Source of the DNA: DATBVX01 sp963696675
GTDB taxonomy: Bacteria > Pseudomonadota > Gammaproteobacteria > Steroidobacterales > Steroidobacteraceae
Direction: 5' to 3'
Assembly (NCBI GenBank): GCA_963696675.1
Contig: CAVOLM010000042.1
Span: forward strand, 47,086 to 111,085
DNA: 64,000 bases
This document shows, one piece after another, positions 38,316 to 48,376 of this stretch (positions are counted from its first letter, which is position 1; each line of letters opens with the position of its first letter). Position numbers and translations under genes: made by a program. The notes beneath the pieces were generated by a model, which worked only from the letters and a program-made list of their open reading frames with translations, was not told where the DNA came from and did no database searches.

Positions 38316-38928
38316 CTATCGCGAACTCACAGCGGTCGCCTTGGCGCGTGTGAAATCCATGGTCCAGTTGGTTTCCCAGGTCTTGCCGCCATCCGCTGAA
38401 AACGCCTGTTCCCAGCGCGGGTGAGGCGTCGTGACATGCGACCACGTAAAGCGCACCAGGATCGGCCGGCCCTGGTACTGATCCGATCCTTCGAAAACGC
38501 CGACGTCGCCCGCGAATGCGCCGGTCACCGGCGGCTGCAGCGCGCTGCCGCGATTGTCGATCCAGTAGATCGACCACCGGCCGGCTCTTCGGGTCGAAGA
38601 AGCGCAGGCTGAGCCCGACGAATCCTTGCCAGAAATCGGTGCGATATTCGTCCTGGTTGCCGAGTCGGCCGGGGAGGGCGTCGCACACGCTGTGCGCTTC
38701 GAATTCCTGCCATTCATTCGATCCCTGCAAGCGCTTCACCAGCCGGCGATTGTGAATCTCCCAGCGCCCCATGAGGAAATCGAATGCGCGCGACTGATCC
38801 TCCGTCTGCCGCGCCTGATTGACGGCGAGAAGCCACTCGGCCCGGACGTTTTCCGCGCCAGCGAGCGAAGGAATGAGGCCGAGCCCCAGAACGAGCGGCA
38901 GCGCGAGATGGGTTGGAGAGATGCGCAT
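38316..38928 (-). CDS. Secreted protein of unknown function, DUF1579-like (one frameshift)
   Basis: A signal peptide (LALPLVLGLGLIPSLAGA) is followed by FDFLMGRWEIHNRRLVKRL, a pattern seen in DUF1579-like lipocalin-type proteins. Near 38570 the frame changes, and the protein continues as RWSIYWIDNRGSALQPPVTG, then RPILVRFTWSHVTTPHPRWE and a C-terminal SADGGKTWETNWTMDFTR, ending at 38316. That gives about 203 residues. It lies directly before the LysE-type gene and is divergent from a WYL regulator, which may control both. The role is unknown. Confidence 0.6.
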
Positions 38929-38987
38929 GGCTGTTCCCTCTTCCGAGTGCAAGCAATCCTTGATGGCGCGCAGCCTAGCTCCTATTT

Positions 38988-39004
38988 AGGGCGTAAACCG
39001 CCCT
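38988..39004. promoter_or_regulatory. Candidate operator in the divergent region before the WYL regulator
   Basis: A perfect dyad AGGGCG - TAAAC - CGCCCT lies 25 bases before the regulator's start codon at 39029 and 60 bases before the divergent gene (38928). It is the only strong symmetry in the 100-base gap, so it is a plausible autoregulatory site. Confidence 0.4.
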
Positions 39005-39028
39005 GATTAGGCGTACCATGTTTACTCT

Positions 39029-39898
39029 ATGTATCACCCCACCACGCGCGTGCTCGGCGTGCTCGAGCTGCTGCAGACCCATGGCCGCATGAGCGGTGCG
39101 GAGCTGGCACGGCGAATGAAGGTGGATGCGCGCACGCTGCGTCGTTACATCGCGCGACTGGAGGAGATCGGCGTGCCGATCACGACCGAGCGCGGACGCT
39201 ATGGCGCGTACATGCTCGTCGCGGGCTACAAGCTGCCGCCGATGATGTTCACCGACGAGGAAGCGCTGGCGTTGTCTGTGGGCCTACTCGCTGCACGCAG
39301 CCTGGCGCTTTCGGGCGCAGCTCCGGCCGTGGCGAGCGCACAGGCGAAGCTCGAGCGCGTCATGCCCGCGAATCTCAAGCGGCGGGTGCGCGCGATCGAT
39401 GAGACCGTCGCGCTGGATCTGTCGCGCCACTCAAGTTCCGCCGGAAATGATGCGCTGATAGCGCTGAGCGCCGCGGCGCAGGCTCAGAAGCGCGTGGCGA
39501 TGCGCTATCGCGCCGCGCAGCGCGACGAGACCGAGCGCGAGTTCGATCCGTACGGGCTCGCCTTTCGCGGCGGCCGCTGGTACGTCGTCGGTATGTGTCA
39601 CTTGCGTGGGGGCTTGCGATCCTTTCGGCTCGATCGGGTGCAGTCGGTTCGCCCGCTCGAAACTGGATTCACGCGGCCGGATAACTTCGATGCGTTGGGA
39701 CATCTCGCGTTTTCAATCGCAACGCTGCCGCGTGCACACGCGATCGAAGTGCTGCTCAAGACCGAACTGGAGGTCGCGCAGCGTGAGTTGTTCTCATCCC
39801 TCGGAATCCTGGAGCAGGTGAGTGACGGTGTGCTGTTGCGTGGACAGGCGGACAACCTGGAGTGGTTCGCTCGCGAGTTAGTCACGCCTGCCGTTTGA
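39029..39898 (+). CDS. HTH/WYL-domain transcriptional regulator (YafY/DeoR-like)
   Basis: A 289-residue regulator. The N-terminal HTH_11 winged helix reads RVLGVLELLQTHGRMSGAEL followed by MKVDARTLRRYIARLEEIGV. The WYL ligand-binding domain follows (RVAMRYRAAQRDETEREFDP, then YGLAFRGGRWYVVGMCHLRG). A C-terminal WCX-like extension ends in LEWFARELVTPAV. The frame is intact. It probably controls the divergent secreted-protein/lysE operon or itself in response to a small ligand or nucleic acid; targets are not proven. Confidence 0.87.
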   Translation: MYHPTTRVLGVLELLQTHGRMSGAELARRMKVDARTLRRYIARLEEIGVPITTERGRYGAYMLVAGYKLPPMMFTDEEALALSVGLLAARSLALSGAAPAVASAQAKLERVMPANLKRRVRAIDETVALDLSRHSSSAGNDALIALSAAAQAQKRVAMRYRAAQRDETEREFDPYGLAFRGGRWYVVGMCHLRGGLRSFRLDRVQSVRPLETGFTRPDNFDALGHLAFSIATLPRAHAIEVLLKTELEVAQRELFSSLGILEQVSDGVLLRGQADNLEWFARELVTPAV

Positions 39899-40134
39899 CT
39901 TCGAGATCCGTCGACCAGTGCAGTTGCGCGAGGCGCTTTCCAGGTGCGCTCTGCGTATCCAGCGGCTGGCCGGAGCGATCCCGCGCTCTTGAGCCCGGGT
40001 GGGCTGCCATTTCTCGGAATATGTCGCCACGCGCCGACGTCTGGCGTGCTTCGTGCGCCATGACACGATCCTGAACACGTTCATTGGCTCAGCGAAGGCA
40101 GTTCAGGGTGGATCGTTGATCATCAACGCTTCGG
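39899..40134. other. Intergenic stretch with a palindrome at 40114-40128
   Basis: No gene is supported here. The notable item is CGTTGAT-C-ATCAACG at 40114-40128, a perfect seven-base inverted repeat around one central base. It ends seven bases before the ATG of the large fibronectin-III lipoprotein. At that place it could be an operator overlapping the ribosome-binding region or block translation starts. No clear Shine-Dalgarno or -35/-10 pair is seen. Confidence 0.4.
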
Positions 40135-43100
40135 ATGTCGCGACTTGGCGCGATCGTCGCCGTCTGTCTCGTTTCCGCGTGCGACATGGTCGGTGTCGAG
40201 AAGAATACCGACGACAACATTGCACCCGCGGCACCAACGGGTTTGCAGGTCACGGCACCGGATGGGACGCACGTGCAGCTGCAGTGGACTGCACCGCCTG
40301 ACAGCGACACAGCGGGCTATCGCGTGTTCCGGAGTGACCTCTCGACATCAATCGCGACGGTCACGACCACCACGTATACGGACGCTACCGTCACGCCGGC
40401 AACGACCTATGGCTATTTCGTCGTCGCATTCGACGCTGCTGCACCACCCAATGAGTCCGGCCCGACGCCGGTAGTGCAGGTTCGAACGCCTTCCGCGGCT
40501 GACACGGTTGCACCCGCGGTCCCCGCCAACGTGCAGGCAGTCGCGAGCGGACCCACGCAGGTCAATCTCACGTGGGATGCATCGGCGGATACCGGCGGCT
40601 CCGGTCTCGCCGGCTATCGCATTTTCCGCAACGGGAGCACGACACCCGTCGCGACGGTTCCGATCGCGAGCTTTTCGGACATCAACCTCACTGCCGGCAC
40701 CGCGTACATGTACGTGGTTCGTGCTTTCGATGGCGCGGGAAATGTTTCCGGGCCTTCGACTGCCGTCAGCGTCACCACGCCAGTTCCCGCCGATACCACG
40801 CCGCCGACAGTGCCAGGTGCGTTGACGGCAACAGCGCAAGGAGCGGGCACAGTACTCCTCAATTGGACCGCATCGACGGATGCGTCGGGAATTCAGCGCT
40901 ACGAAATTCAGCGCGACGGCGTGAAGATCAGCGACGCGGCGGGGAACGCGACCAGCTTCGTCGATTCGACCGTGAGCCCGGCGACGACCTATACGTACGC
41001 GGTTCGCGCCATCGATGGCGCCAACAATGCCTCTGCATTCTCGAACACTGCCTCGGCGACAACACCCGCTGCAACGGACATGACACCGCCGACCGCACCG
41101 ACAGGTGTGGCCGCCAACGCGACCACTTCGCAGAGCATCGCGGTGACGTGGATTGCCTCGACCGATGCGGGTGGCTCGGGCCTCGCGGGCTACCGGATCT
41201 TCCGCGACGGCGGAGCGAACCCCGTGGCCACTGTCGGCGCTGGTGTTCTGACGCTTCACCGACACGGGCCGGCAGCCAAGCACGAGCCTACAGCTACTTC
41301 GTTCGCGCCTTCGATGGCGATGGCAATGTCGTCCGCGGCATCGAACACGGCGTCCGCCACCACACCCCAGGACACGACTCCGCCTTCAGTGCCGACCAAT
41401 GTCGTCGCGACCGCGCTTGACTTCGACTTCCGTGCGCGTCAACTGGGGCGCCTCGACCGACACCGGTGGATCCGGATTAGGCGGATATCGCATCTATCGC
41501 AACGGTGCACTTCTGAATTCGGCTGCAGCCAGCGCGACATCCTTCACGGACACCAGCGCGGCGCCAAATACGGCCTACGACTATCGTGTCTCGGCGTTCG
41601 ACAACGCGAATAACGAGTCCGCACAGTCGACGCCCGCCAACGTCAGCACGCCGGCCGACACGACGGCGCCCTCCGTTCCCGGTGGGCTGACGGTCACGAA
41701 CATCACTGCGACGCAAGTGACTCTGAGCTGGAGCGCCTCAACGGACACTGGTGGCTCCGGCCTTGCCGGCTATCGCATCTTCCGCAACGGCGGCACGACA
41801 CCCGTCGCGACCGTCGGGGTCACCAGCTACACCGACATCAACCTGACCGCAGGAACCGCTTATACCTATGTCGTGCGAGCGTTCGATGGTGCGGGAAATG
41901 TTTCCGGGCCTTCCGCCGCCGTCAGCGTGACCACGCCCGTCCCACCCGACACGACACCGCCCACCACGCCTGGCGCGCTGACCGCGAGCGCGCAGGGAGC
42001 GGGCTCGGTGCTCCTGAATTGGACTGCGTCGACGGATGCGTCGGGCATCCAGCGCTACGAGATCCAGCGCGACGGCGTGAACATCGGCAGCGCCCCGGCA
42101 ACGCGACCAGTTTCGTCGATTCGACGGTGAGCGCCGCGACAACTTACACGTACGCGGTCCGTGCCATCGATGGCGCGAATAATGCCTCCGCATTCTCGAA
42201 TACAGCGACGGCGACGACACCCGCCGGAGGCGGACATTACGCCGCCAACCGTACCGGGCGGAGTAGCCGCCACCGCGACAAGCTCGCAAAGCATCGTCGT
42301 GACCTGGCAGGCTTCCACTGATGCAGGTGGTTCGGGCCTCGCGGGTTACCGGATCTTCCGCGATGGTGGCGCGAACCCAGTGGCTACTGTAGGTGCGGGC
42401 GTCCTGACCTTCACAGACACGGGCGCCAGCCCAACACAACCTACAGTTACGTCGTGCGTGCATTCGATAGCGACGGCAATGTGTCGGCTGCATCGAATTC
42501 AGCGACCGCCACGACGCCACAGGATTCGACTGCACCCTCAGTGCCGACCAATGTCGTCGCGACCGCGCTGAGCTCGACTTCAGTGCGCATCAACTGGAGT
42601 GCGTCGACCGACACTGGAGGCTCTGGGTTAGCGGCCTATCGCATTTATCGGAACGGCGCGCTGCTGAGTGCAGCTGCCGCCAGCGCGACGACTTTTACGG
42701 ACGCGACCGCAGCGCCCAATACGGCCATACAGACTATCGGGTCTCGGCGATCGACAACGCGAACAACGAGTCCGCGCAGTCGACGGCCGCCAACGTCACG
42801 ACGCCAGCCGACACGACGGCGCCCTCCGTTCCGGCCGGGCTCACGGTCACGGGCGTCACCGCAACGCAGGTGAGCCTGAGCTGGAGTGCTTCGACTGACA
42901 CCGGCGGTTCGGGCCTCGCGGGCTATCGTGTCTTGCGCAACGGGACGCAGATCGGCACGCCGACGGCCACGTCCTTCAACGACACTACGGTAGTCGCGGG
43001 CGACGACGTACACCTACACGGTTCGCGCCGCAGACAACGCGGGCAACGTTTCTGCCGATTCGAATTCGGTGACGGCGACGCCGCAGAGCTTGCAGTCGGG

Positions 43101-45237
43101 ACTCGACTCGCGTCCGAGCAATACCACGTGCATCGCGCCGAATCAGCCGACGACGAACACTTCGGTCGCGACTCACGCGCGTGTTCCCGAATCTCTCGTT
43201 CGCCAGTCCCATCCGGATGACGCTGGCGCCCGGCGAACCGACCAATCGCTGGTACGTCGTCGAGCAGCGCGGCACGATCCAGCGCTTCGAAGGCACCAAC
43301 CCGACAACGAAGACGCTGTGGGCGGACCTGCAGAGCATCGTCGATGACAGCGCATCCGAGGCGGGCTTGCTCGGGATGGCGTTCCATCCCAACTACGCCG
43401 CGAACGGACAGAGTATTCCTCTCTTATACAGGCGCGGGCGCGAAGTCCGCTTCCAGTCGCATATTTCCGAGTTCCGCCGTGGCGACACGACGGTCTGCTT
43501 GATCCGACCACCGAGCGCATCCTGTTGACGGCTCGATCAGCCGTTCGACAATCACAATGGTGGCAACATCCTGTTCGGGCCGGACGGGAACCTCTACATC
43601 GGGTTCGGTGATGGCGGCAGCGGCGGCGATCCTGGCAATCGCTCGCAGAACCGCAATCTCCTGTTCGGCAAGATCCTGCGCATCAACGTTGATGGTGCGA
43701 ACCCGTACACGATCCCGTCCGACAATCCCTATTCCGGCAACGCGATGTGCCCGGCTGGCTCGGGCTCGGCGCCGTGCCCGGAAATCTACGCGTACGGATT
43801 CCGCAATCCGTGGCGCTGGAGCTTCGATCGCGCGGCGACGGAACCGGACCTGTGGCTCGCTGATGTCGGCCAGGACAGCTTCGAAGAAGTGGATCGGGTC
43901 GTCAACGGTGGCAACTACGGCTGGCGCATCCGCGAAGGCGCGCATTGCTTCAATCCTTCGAGCAATTGCCCGCTCACCGCGAATGGCGCACCGCTGATCG
44001 ATCCGATCGCTGAATACGGTCGCAGCATCGGTCAGTCGACTACGGGCGGCTATGTGTATCGGGGCAACGCGATTGCCGTCGCTACGCGGCCGCTACGTGT
44101 TCGCCGATTTCGTGAGCGGCCGGCTCATGTACCTCGCGACCAACGCCTCAGGTGGCTTCGATCGTCGCGACCTGATCGCATCCACGGGCTTGAACATCTC
44201 TTCGTTCGCCGAGGATGCGAACGGCGAGCTCTACATCACCGACTACAACGGCGACATCTACCAGATCGTGGCCGACAGCGGCACGATCAACGACACCATT
44301 CCAGCCAACCTGATCGACACCGGCTGCGTGAGCATGGCGGATCCGAAGCAGCCGGCCCTCGGCCTGATTCCGTATGCGCCGAATGCGCCTTTCTGGTCCG
44401 ACGGCGCCGACAAGGATCGCTGGATGGCATTGCCCGAACGGGCAGCGGATCACGATCGGTGGCGACGGTGACGATGACTGGTCGTTCCCCAACGGCACCG
44501 TGCTGGTGAAGAACTTCAAGCTCGGCACGCCAGCTCATCGAGACGCGGCTCTTCATGCGCCATTCCGATACCGGCAACTGGGGCGGCTACACGTATCAAT
44601 GGAACGCCGCGCAGACGGCGGCAACGCTCATCAAGGGCGGGCTCATCACTCACATCGGTTCGCCGCGGACAGGACTGGATCTATCCGAGCGAAGCGCAGT
44701 GCCTGCAATGCCATACCAAGCTCGACCGGTCGGAGCCTGGGCCTGGAGACCGCGCAGCTCAATGGCGATTTCACGTACCCTACAGACCGGGCGCACTGCG
44801 AATCAGCTCGACGACCTTGAACGCCATTGGCATGTTCACGACGCCACTGACGCAGCCGCCGAGTGCGTTGCCCGCGTATCGGAATCCGTACGGATCGACC
44901 GGCACCGTGGCGCAACGTGCTCGTGCCTACCTGCACACGAACTGCTCGCAATGCCATCGACCGTCGGGCGGCACGCCGTCCAACATGGACCTGCGCTTCA
45001 GCACCGCGATCGGATCGACCAACACCTGCAACGTCGCGCCGACCAGCGGTGATCTCGGGCTCGGCGCTGCTGCGCGCCTGATCGCGTCCGGGCAGCGTGG
45101 CGAACTCGCTGATCTACGTGCGCATGAGTCGTCGTGACCTGCACCAGATGCCGCCACTGGCCAGCACCGCCATTGACGACGCCGGCGCCGCGCTGATCCA
45201 GAACTGGATCAACACGATGAGCGCAAGCTGCCAGTAG
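40135..45237 (+). CDS. Giant lipoprotein: ten fibronectin-III repeats, PQQ-type sugar dehydrogenase propeller, diheme c-type tail (many frameshifts)
   Basis: Reconstructed as one gene of about 1700 codons. The start gives a lipoprotein signal (VAVCLVSACDM). Ten FnIII domains follow from about 40210 to 43085, recognised by (D)TTPPTVP..., STDTGGSGLAGYRIFRNG and ...ATTP units. Then comes a soluble glucose/sorbosone dehydrogenase-like propeller (about 43190-44290): NRWYVVEQRGTIQRFEG, LLGMAFHPNYAANGQ, GDGGSGGDPGNRSQNRNLLF, YAYGFRNPWRWSFDRA and GGNYGWRIREG. The last part has two haem c motifs, CLQCH (44700) and CSQCH (44943), and ends YVRMSRRDLHQMPPL...NWINTMSASCQ at 45237. At least a dozen frame jumps occur between 41250 and 45100; domain order remains colinear throughout. 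Likely role: surface sugar oxidation passing electrons to haem. Confidence 0.75.
40501..43085 (+). repeat. Higher-order tandem repeat of FnIII units, period ~1155 bp
   Basis: Each FnIII unit spans about 280-295 bases. Units 2-5 (40501-41655) correspond in order to units 6-9 (41656-42810), and unit 10 (42811-43085) corresponds again to unit 6. Unit 3 and unit 7 share LLNWTASTDASGIQRYEIQR, and units 5 and 9 share PSVPTNVVATAL and YRIYRNGALL. This shows a four-domain block copied as a whole, not single-domain amplification. Confidence 0.7.
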
Positions 45238-45332
45238 TTCCAGCTCGACACTCTCCTGTATCCTTGCCGCGCCCGTTCGTCCGGCAGGGCGGCGGCTATG
45301 GGTAACAAATCAGACACGCACCGAATCACATC

Positions 45333-46740
45333 ATGACCGTCCGCACCCGTTTCGCACCCAGCCCCACCGGCATGCTGCATATCGGCGGCGTGCGTACCGC
45401 GCTCTTCTGCTGGCTGTACGCGCGTCGCAACCAGGGCACTTTTATCCTGCGGGTCGAGGACACCGATCGCGAGCGTTCCACTGACGAGGCGGTGCAGGTC
45501 ATTCTGGACGGCATGGAATGGTTGGGGCTCAAGGCCGACGAAGGTCCCTACTATCAGACGCGTCGAATGGACCGCTATCGCGAGGTCATTGAGCAGCTGT
45601 TGCGTGAGGGCAAGGCGTATCGGTGCTACTGCACGAAGGAGGAGCTCGAAGCGCTACGCGCCGAGCAACTCGCGCGCAAGGAGAAGCCTCGTTACGACGG
45701 GCGCTGGCGCGATCGCACCGACTCACGCCCGGGCGTCGACCCGGTGATCCGCTTCAAGAATCCGCTCGACGGTGAAGTCGTAGTGGACGATGTGATTCAC
45801 GGGCGCGTGGTGTTCGACAATCGCGAGCTCGACGATCTCATCATCGCGCGCGCCGATGGCTCGCCTACCTATAACTTCTGTGTCGTCGTGGATGACATGG
45901 ACATGAAGAGTCACCGATGTGATCCGCGGCGATGATCATCTCAACAACACCCCGCGCCAGATGAACATGCTCAGGGCGCTCGGCGCGACGCCGCCCGTGT
46001 ACGCACACGTGCCGATGATCCTCGGGCCCGACGGAGCGAAGCTCTCGAAGCGACACGGCGCCGTGAGCGTGCTGCAGTACCGGGAGGAGGGGTATCTGCC
46101 CGAGGCGCTGCTCAACTATCTCGTGCGGCTCGGCTGGTCGCACGGTGATCAGGAGGTGTTCACGCTCGAGGAGATGGCACAGCTTTTCGATATCAAGGAC
46201 GTCAACAAGTCAGCCTCGGCGTTCAATCCGGACAAGCTCCTGTGGCTCAATCAGCAGCACATGATGCGTGCGCCGCTGTACGACCTCGCACAGCGGCTCA
46301 AGTGGCAGCTCGAGCGGCTCGACGTCCAGGCGGGCGACCTCAAGCAGCTCGAGGGCATCGTCGCCGCGCAACGGGAGCGCGCCAGGACGCTCAAGGAAAT
46401 GGCGCAGACGAGCTTGTTCTTCTTCCGCGAATTCGAGCAGTACGACGACAAGGCGGCGCGCAAGAACCTCACGCCCGAAAGCCGCCCATTGCTGGCAGCA
46501 GTGCGCGAGCGGCTCGTCCAGCTCTCGCCTTGGAGCGCGCAGGGCGTGCATGCAGCTCTCGAGGACATCTGCGCGAGCGCTGGCGTCGGGCTCGGCAAGG
46601 TGGCGCAACCGCTGCGCGTCGCTGTTTCGGGTGGAGCCGTGTCGCCACCGATTGACGCGACGGTCGCCTTGCTCGGCCAAGAGGCAACGATCCGGCGCAT
46701 CGATCGAGCGCTCGAGTACATCGCTCGTAACCCTCAGTAG
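45333..46740 (+). CDS. gltX: Glutamyl-tRNA synthetase (one frameshift)
   Basis: Charges tRNA-Glu; an essential class I synthetase of about 468 residues. The HIGH-type motif is FAPSPTGMLHIGGVRTALFC and the KMSKS-type motif is GAKLSKRHGAVSVLQY. The anticodon-binding helical region follows with FNPDKLLWLNQQHMM. The frame breaks near 45915, between VVVDDMDMK and VTDVIRGDDHLNNTPRQMNM; one extra base explains it, and since the enzyme is essential this is almost surely a sequence error. It is followed by the promoter of tRNA-Ala and tRNA-Glu, its own substrate. Confidence 0.95.
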
Positions 46741-46752
46741 CGGCTCGATTTG

Positions 46753-46781
46753 TTGACACACTCGCGGGCGCTACGTACAGT
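46753..46781 (+). promoter_or_regulatory. Sigma-70 promoter of the tRNA-Ala/tRNA-Glu operon
   Basis: A consensus -35 box TTGACA at 46753-46758 and a -10 box TACAGT at 46776-46781 are separated by exactly 17 bases and lie 15 bases before the tRNA-Ala 5' end. This is a strong match for a housekeeping promoter and the best one in the window. Confidence 0.75.
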
Positions 46782-46795
46782 CGCGCCCCTCGCGT

Positions 46796-46871
46796 GGGGC
46801 TGTAGCTCAGCTGGGAGAGCGCCTGAATGGCATTCAGGAGGTCGTCGGTTCGATCCCGATCAGCTCCACCA
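46796..46871 (+). tRNA. tRNA-Ala (anticodon GGC)
   Basis: Cloverleaf complete: acceptor GGGGCTG/CAGCTCC (one G-U pair), D arm TAGCTCAGCTGGGAGAGC, anticodon stem CCTGA/TCAGG with loop ATGGCAT (GGC at 46829-46831), T loop GGTTCGATCC, and encoded CCA at the end. It is co-transcribed with tRNA-Glu 28 bases downstream. Confidence 0.97.
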
Positions 46872-46899
46872 AGCCCGCGCCGGATCCGATTTTTTTGCC

Positions 46900-46975
46900 G
46901 TCCCCATCGTCTAGAGGCCCAGGACACCGCCCTTTCACGGCGGCAACGGGGGTTCGAATCCCCCTGGGGACGCCA
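46900..46975 (+). tRNA. tRNA-Glu (anticodon TTC)
   Basis: Cloverleaf complete: acceptor GTCCCCA/TGGGGAC, anticodon stem CCGCC/GGCGG with loop CTTTCAC (TTC at 46934-46936), T arm GGGGGTTCGAATCCCCC, and encoded CCA. It follows tRNA-Ala and lies close to gltX, whose product charges it. Confidence 0.97.
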
Positions 46976-47000
46976 ACTTAGGCTCTAGCAACAAGGGCTT

Positions 47001-48326
47001 ATGAGTCGATTGGCATCGCGCGACGCGGGTGCATCAGTCAGCCACTTCAATCGGCGGCCCTGCTGGAGTGACACCGTATCCGTGCCGACCCTGGAGGCGT
47101 CGCCGCTGCCGCAGCGCGCGGATGTCGTGGTCATCGGTGGCGGAATTACCGGTCTTTGCGCGGCGCGAGCTCTCTCCAAACGCGGTGTCGATGTAGTTCT
47201 GCTCGAGGCGCAAACGATCGGCTGGGGCGCGAGCACGCGAAACGCTGGCATGGTGCTGACCGGGCTTAAGGTCGGCGCCCGCGCTCTGCTCGACCGTTTT
47301 GACCAAGACCTGGCGAAGCAGCTCTTCAGAGCGTCGGTGGAATCTGTCGATTGCGTCGAGCGCCTCGTCAGCAGTGAGCGGATCGACTGCGACTTCCATC
47401 GCGGCGGTCACCTGTCGCTCGCGAGCAAGCCGGCGCATTACGAAGGTTTTGTGCGCGCGGCCGAGGTGCTGTCGCGAGACTTCGGGCATGAGGTACGGCC
47501 CGTGTCGCGCGCCGATCTCTCCCGCGAAATCGGCTCGGGCATCTACTTCGGTGGCCTGGTAGATGAGGCCAGCGCTGGCATCAATCCGGCAAAGTACGTG
47601 ACGGGGTTGGCGCGAGCGGCTCGCGACGCTGGCGCTGCGTTTCACGAGCACACGCCGGTCGTTGCCATTCAACGCGTCGGCGCTCGCTGGCGAGTCGCAA
47701 CGATGCGCGGAGCACTCGAGGCCGAGGACATCCTGATCGCAACAAGTGGTTATACCGGCGCGATCACTCCGTCACTGCGCCGGAAGATCCTGCCGATCGG
47801 CTCGTACGTGATTGCCACCGAAACGCTGCCGGAATCGTTGGCGCGGGAGCTGTCTCCGCGTGATCGCATGATGTACGACTCGCGACATTTCCTGCACTAC
47901 TTTCGCCTGACGCCGGATCGCCGCCTGCTCTTTGGTGGGCGTGCGCGCTTCGTGCCGGAATCGCCGTCCACGATCGACGAGAGTGCGACCATCCTCCGCC
48001 AGGGAATGTTCGCCGTGTTTCCGCAATTGCACGACGTACGCCTCGAGTATGCCTGGGGCGGTACGCTCGATTTCGCTTTCGACACCCTGCCGCATGCGGG
48101 GCAGATCGAGGGCCTGTACTACGCACTCGGCTACGCTGGTCACGGCGTCGCACTCGCAACGTATCTTGGTACGCGAATGGGAGAGGCACTCGGTACCAAC
48201 GCGATCGACTCCATCCCGTTCGCGCGCGTGCCCTTTCCGGGCGCCCCGCTGGGGCTGCACTGGGGTCAGCGCGGGTTCCTGGGTCTTGCCGCTGCCTGGT
48301 ACAAATTCTTGGATTGGATCGCCTGA
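47001..48326 (+). CDS. FAD-dependent oxidoreductase (DAO superfamily, PuuB-like)
   Basis: A 441-residue flavin amine oxidase. The FAD-binding motif is DVVVIGGGITGLCAARALSK, followed by LLEAQTIGWGASTRNAGMVL, the usual DAO second block. The C-terminal GLYYALGYAGHGVALATYLG closes the FAD site. It resembles gamma-glutamylputrescine oxidase (PuuB/OrdL) in pattern, and the next three genes form a polyamine-type ABC uptake system. Oxidation of an imported polyamine or its glutamyl conjugate is therefore a reasonable inference. The frame is intact; the ATG at 47001 lies 25 bases after tRNA-Glu. Confidence 0.84.
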   Translation: MSRLASRDAGASVSHFNRRPCWSDTVSVPTLEASPLPQRADVVVIGGGITGLCAARALSKRGVDVVLLEAQTIGWGASTRNAGMVLTGLKVGARALLDRFDQDLAKQLFRASVESVDCVERLVSSERIDCDFHRGGHLSLASKPAHYEGFVRAAEVLSRDFGHEVRPVSRADLSREIGSGIYFGGLVDEASAGINPAKYVTGLARAARDAGAAFHEHTPVVAIQRVGARWRVATMRGALEAEDILIATSGYTGAITPSLRRKILPIGSYVIATETLPESLARELSPRDRMMYDSRHFLHYFRLTPDRRLLFGGRARFVPESPSTIDESATILRQGMFAVFPQLHDVRLEYAWGGTLDFAFDTLPHAGQIEGLYYALGYAGHGVALATYLGTRMGEALGTNAIDSIPFARVPFPGAPLGLHWGQRGFLGLAAAWYKFLDWIA

Positions 48327-48376
48327 GGCGCATAATCACCCGGCATTTCTAAGAACAACCGGGGGAGCGCATATCC

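Noticed and set aside
40501..43085. Possible CRISPR array because of regular repeats
   Set aside because: Unit length is ~290 bases and translates into FnIII domains; there are no short identical repeats with unique spacers and no cas genes.
46469..46927. Minus-strand frame with the peptide DRTDDLLNAIQALSQLSY
   Set aside because: This peptide is the reverse reading of tRNA-Ala, and the rest is antisense to gltX; it is a known false gene type.
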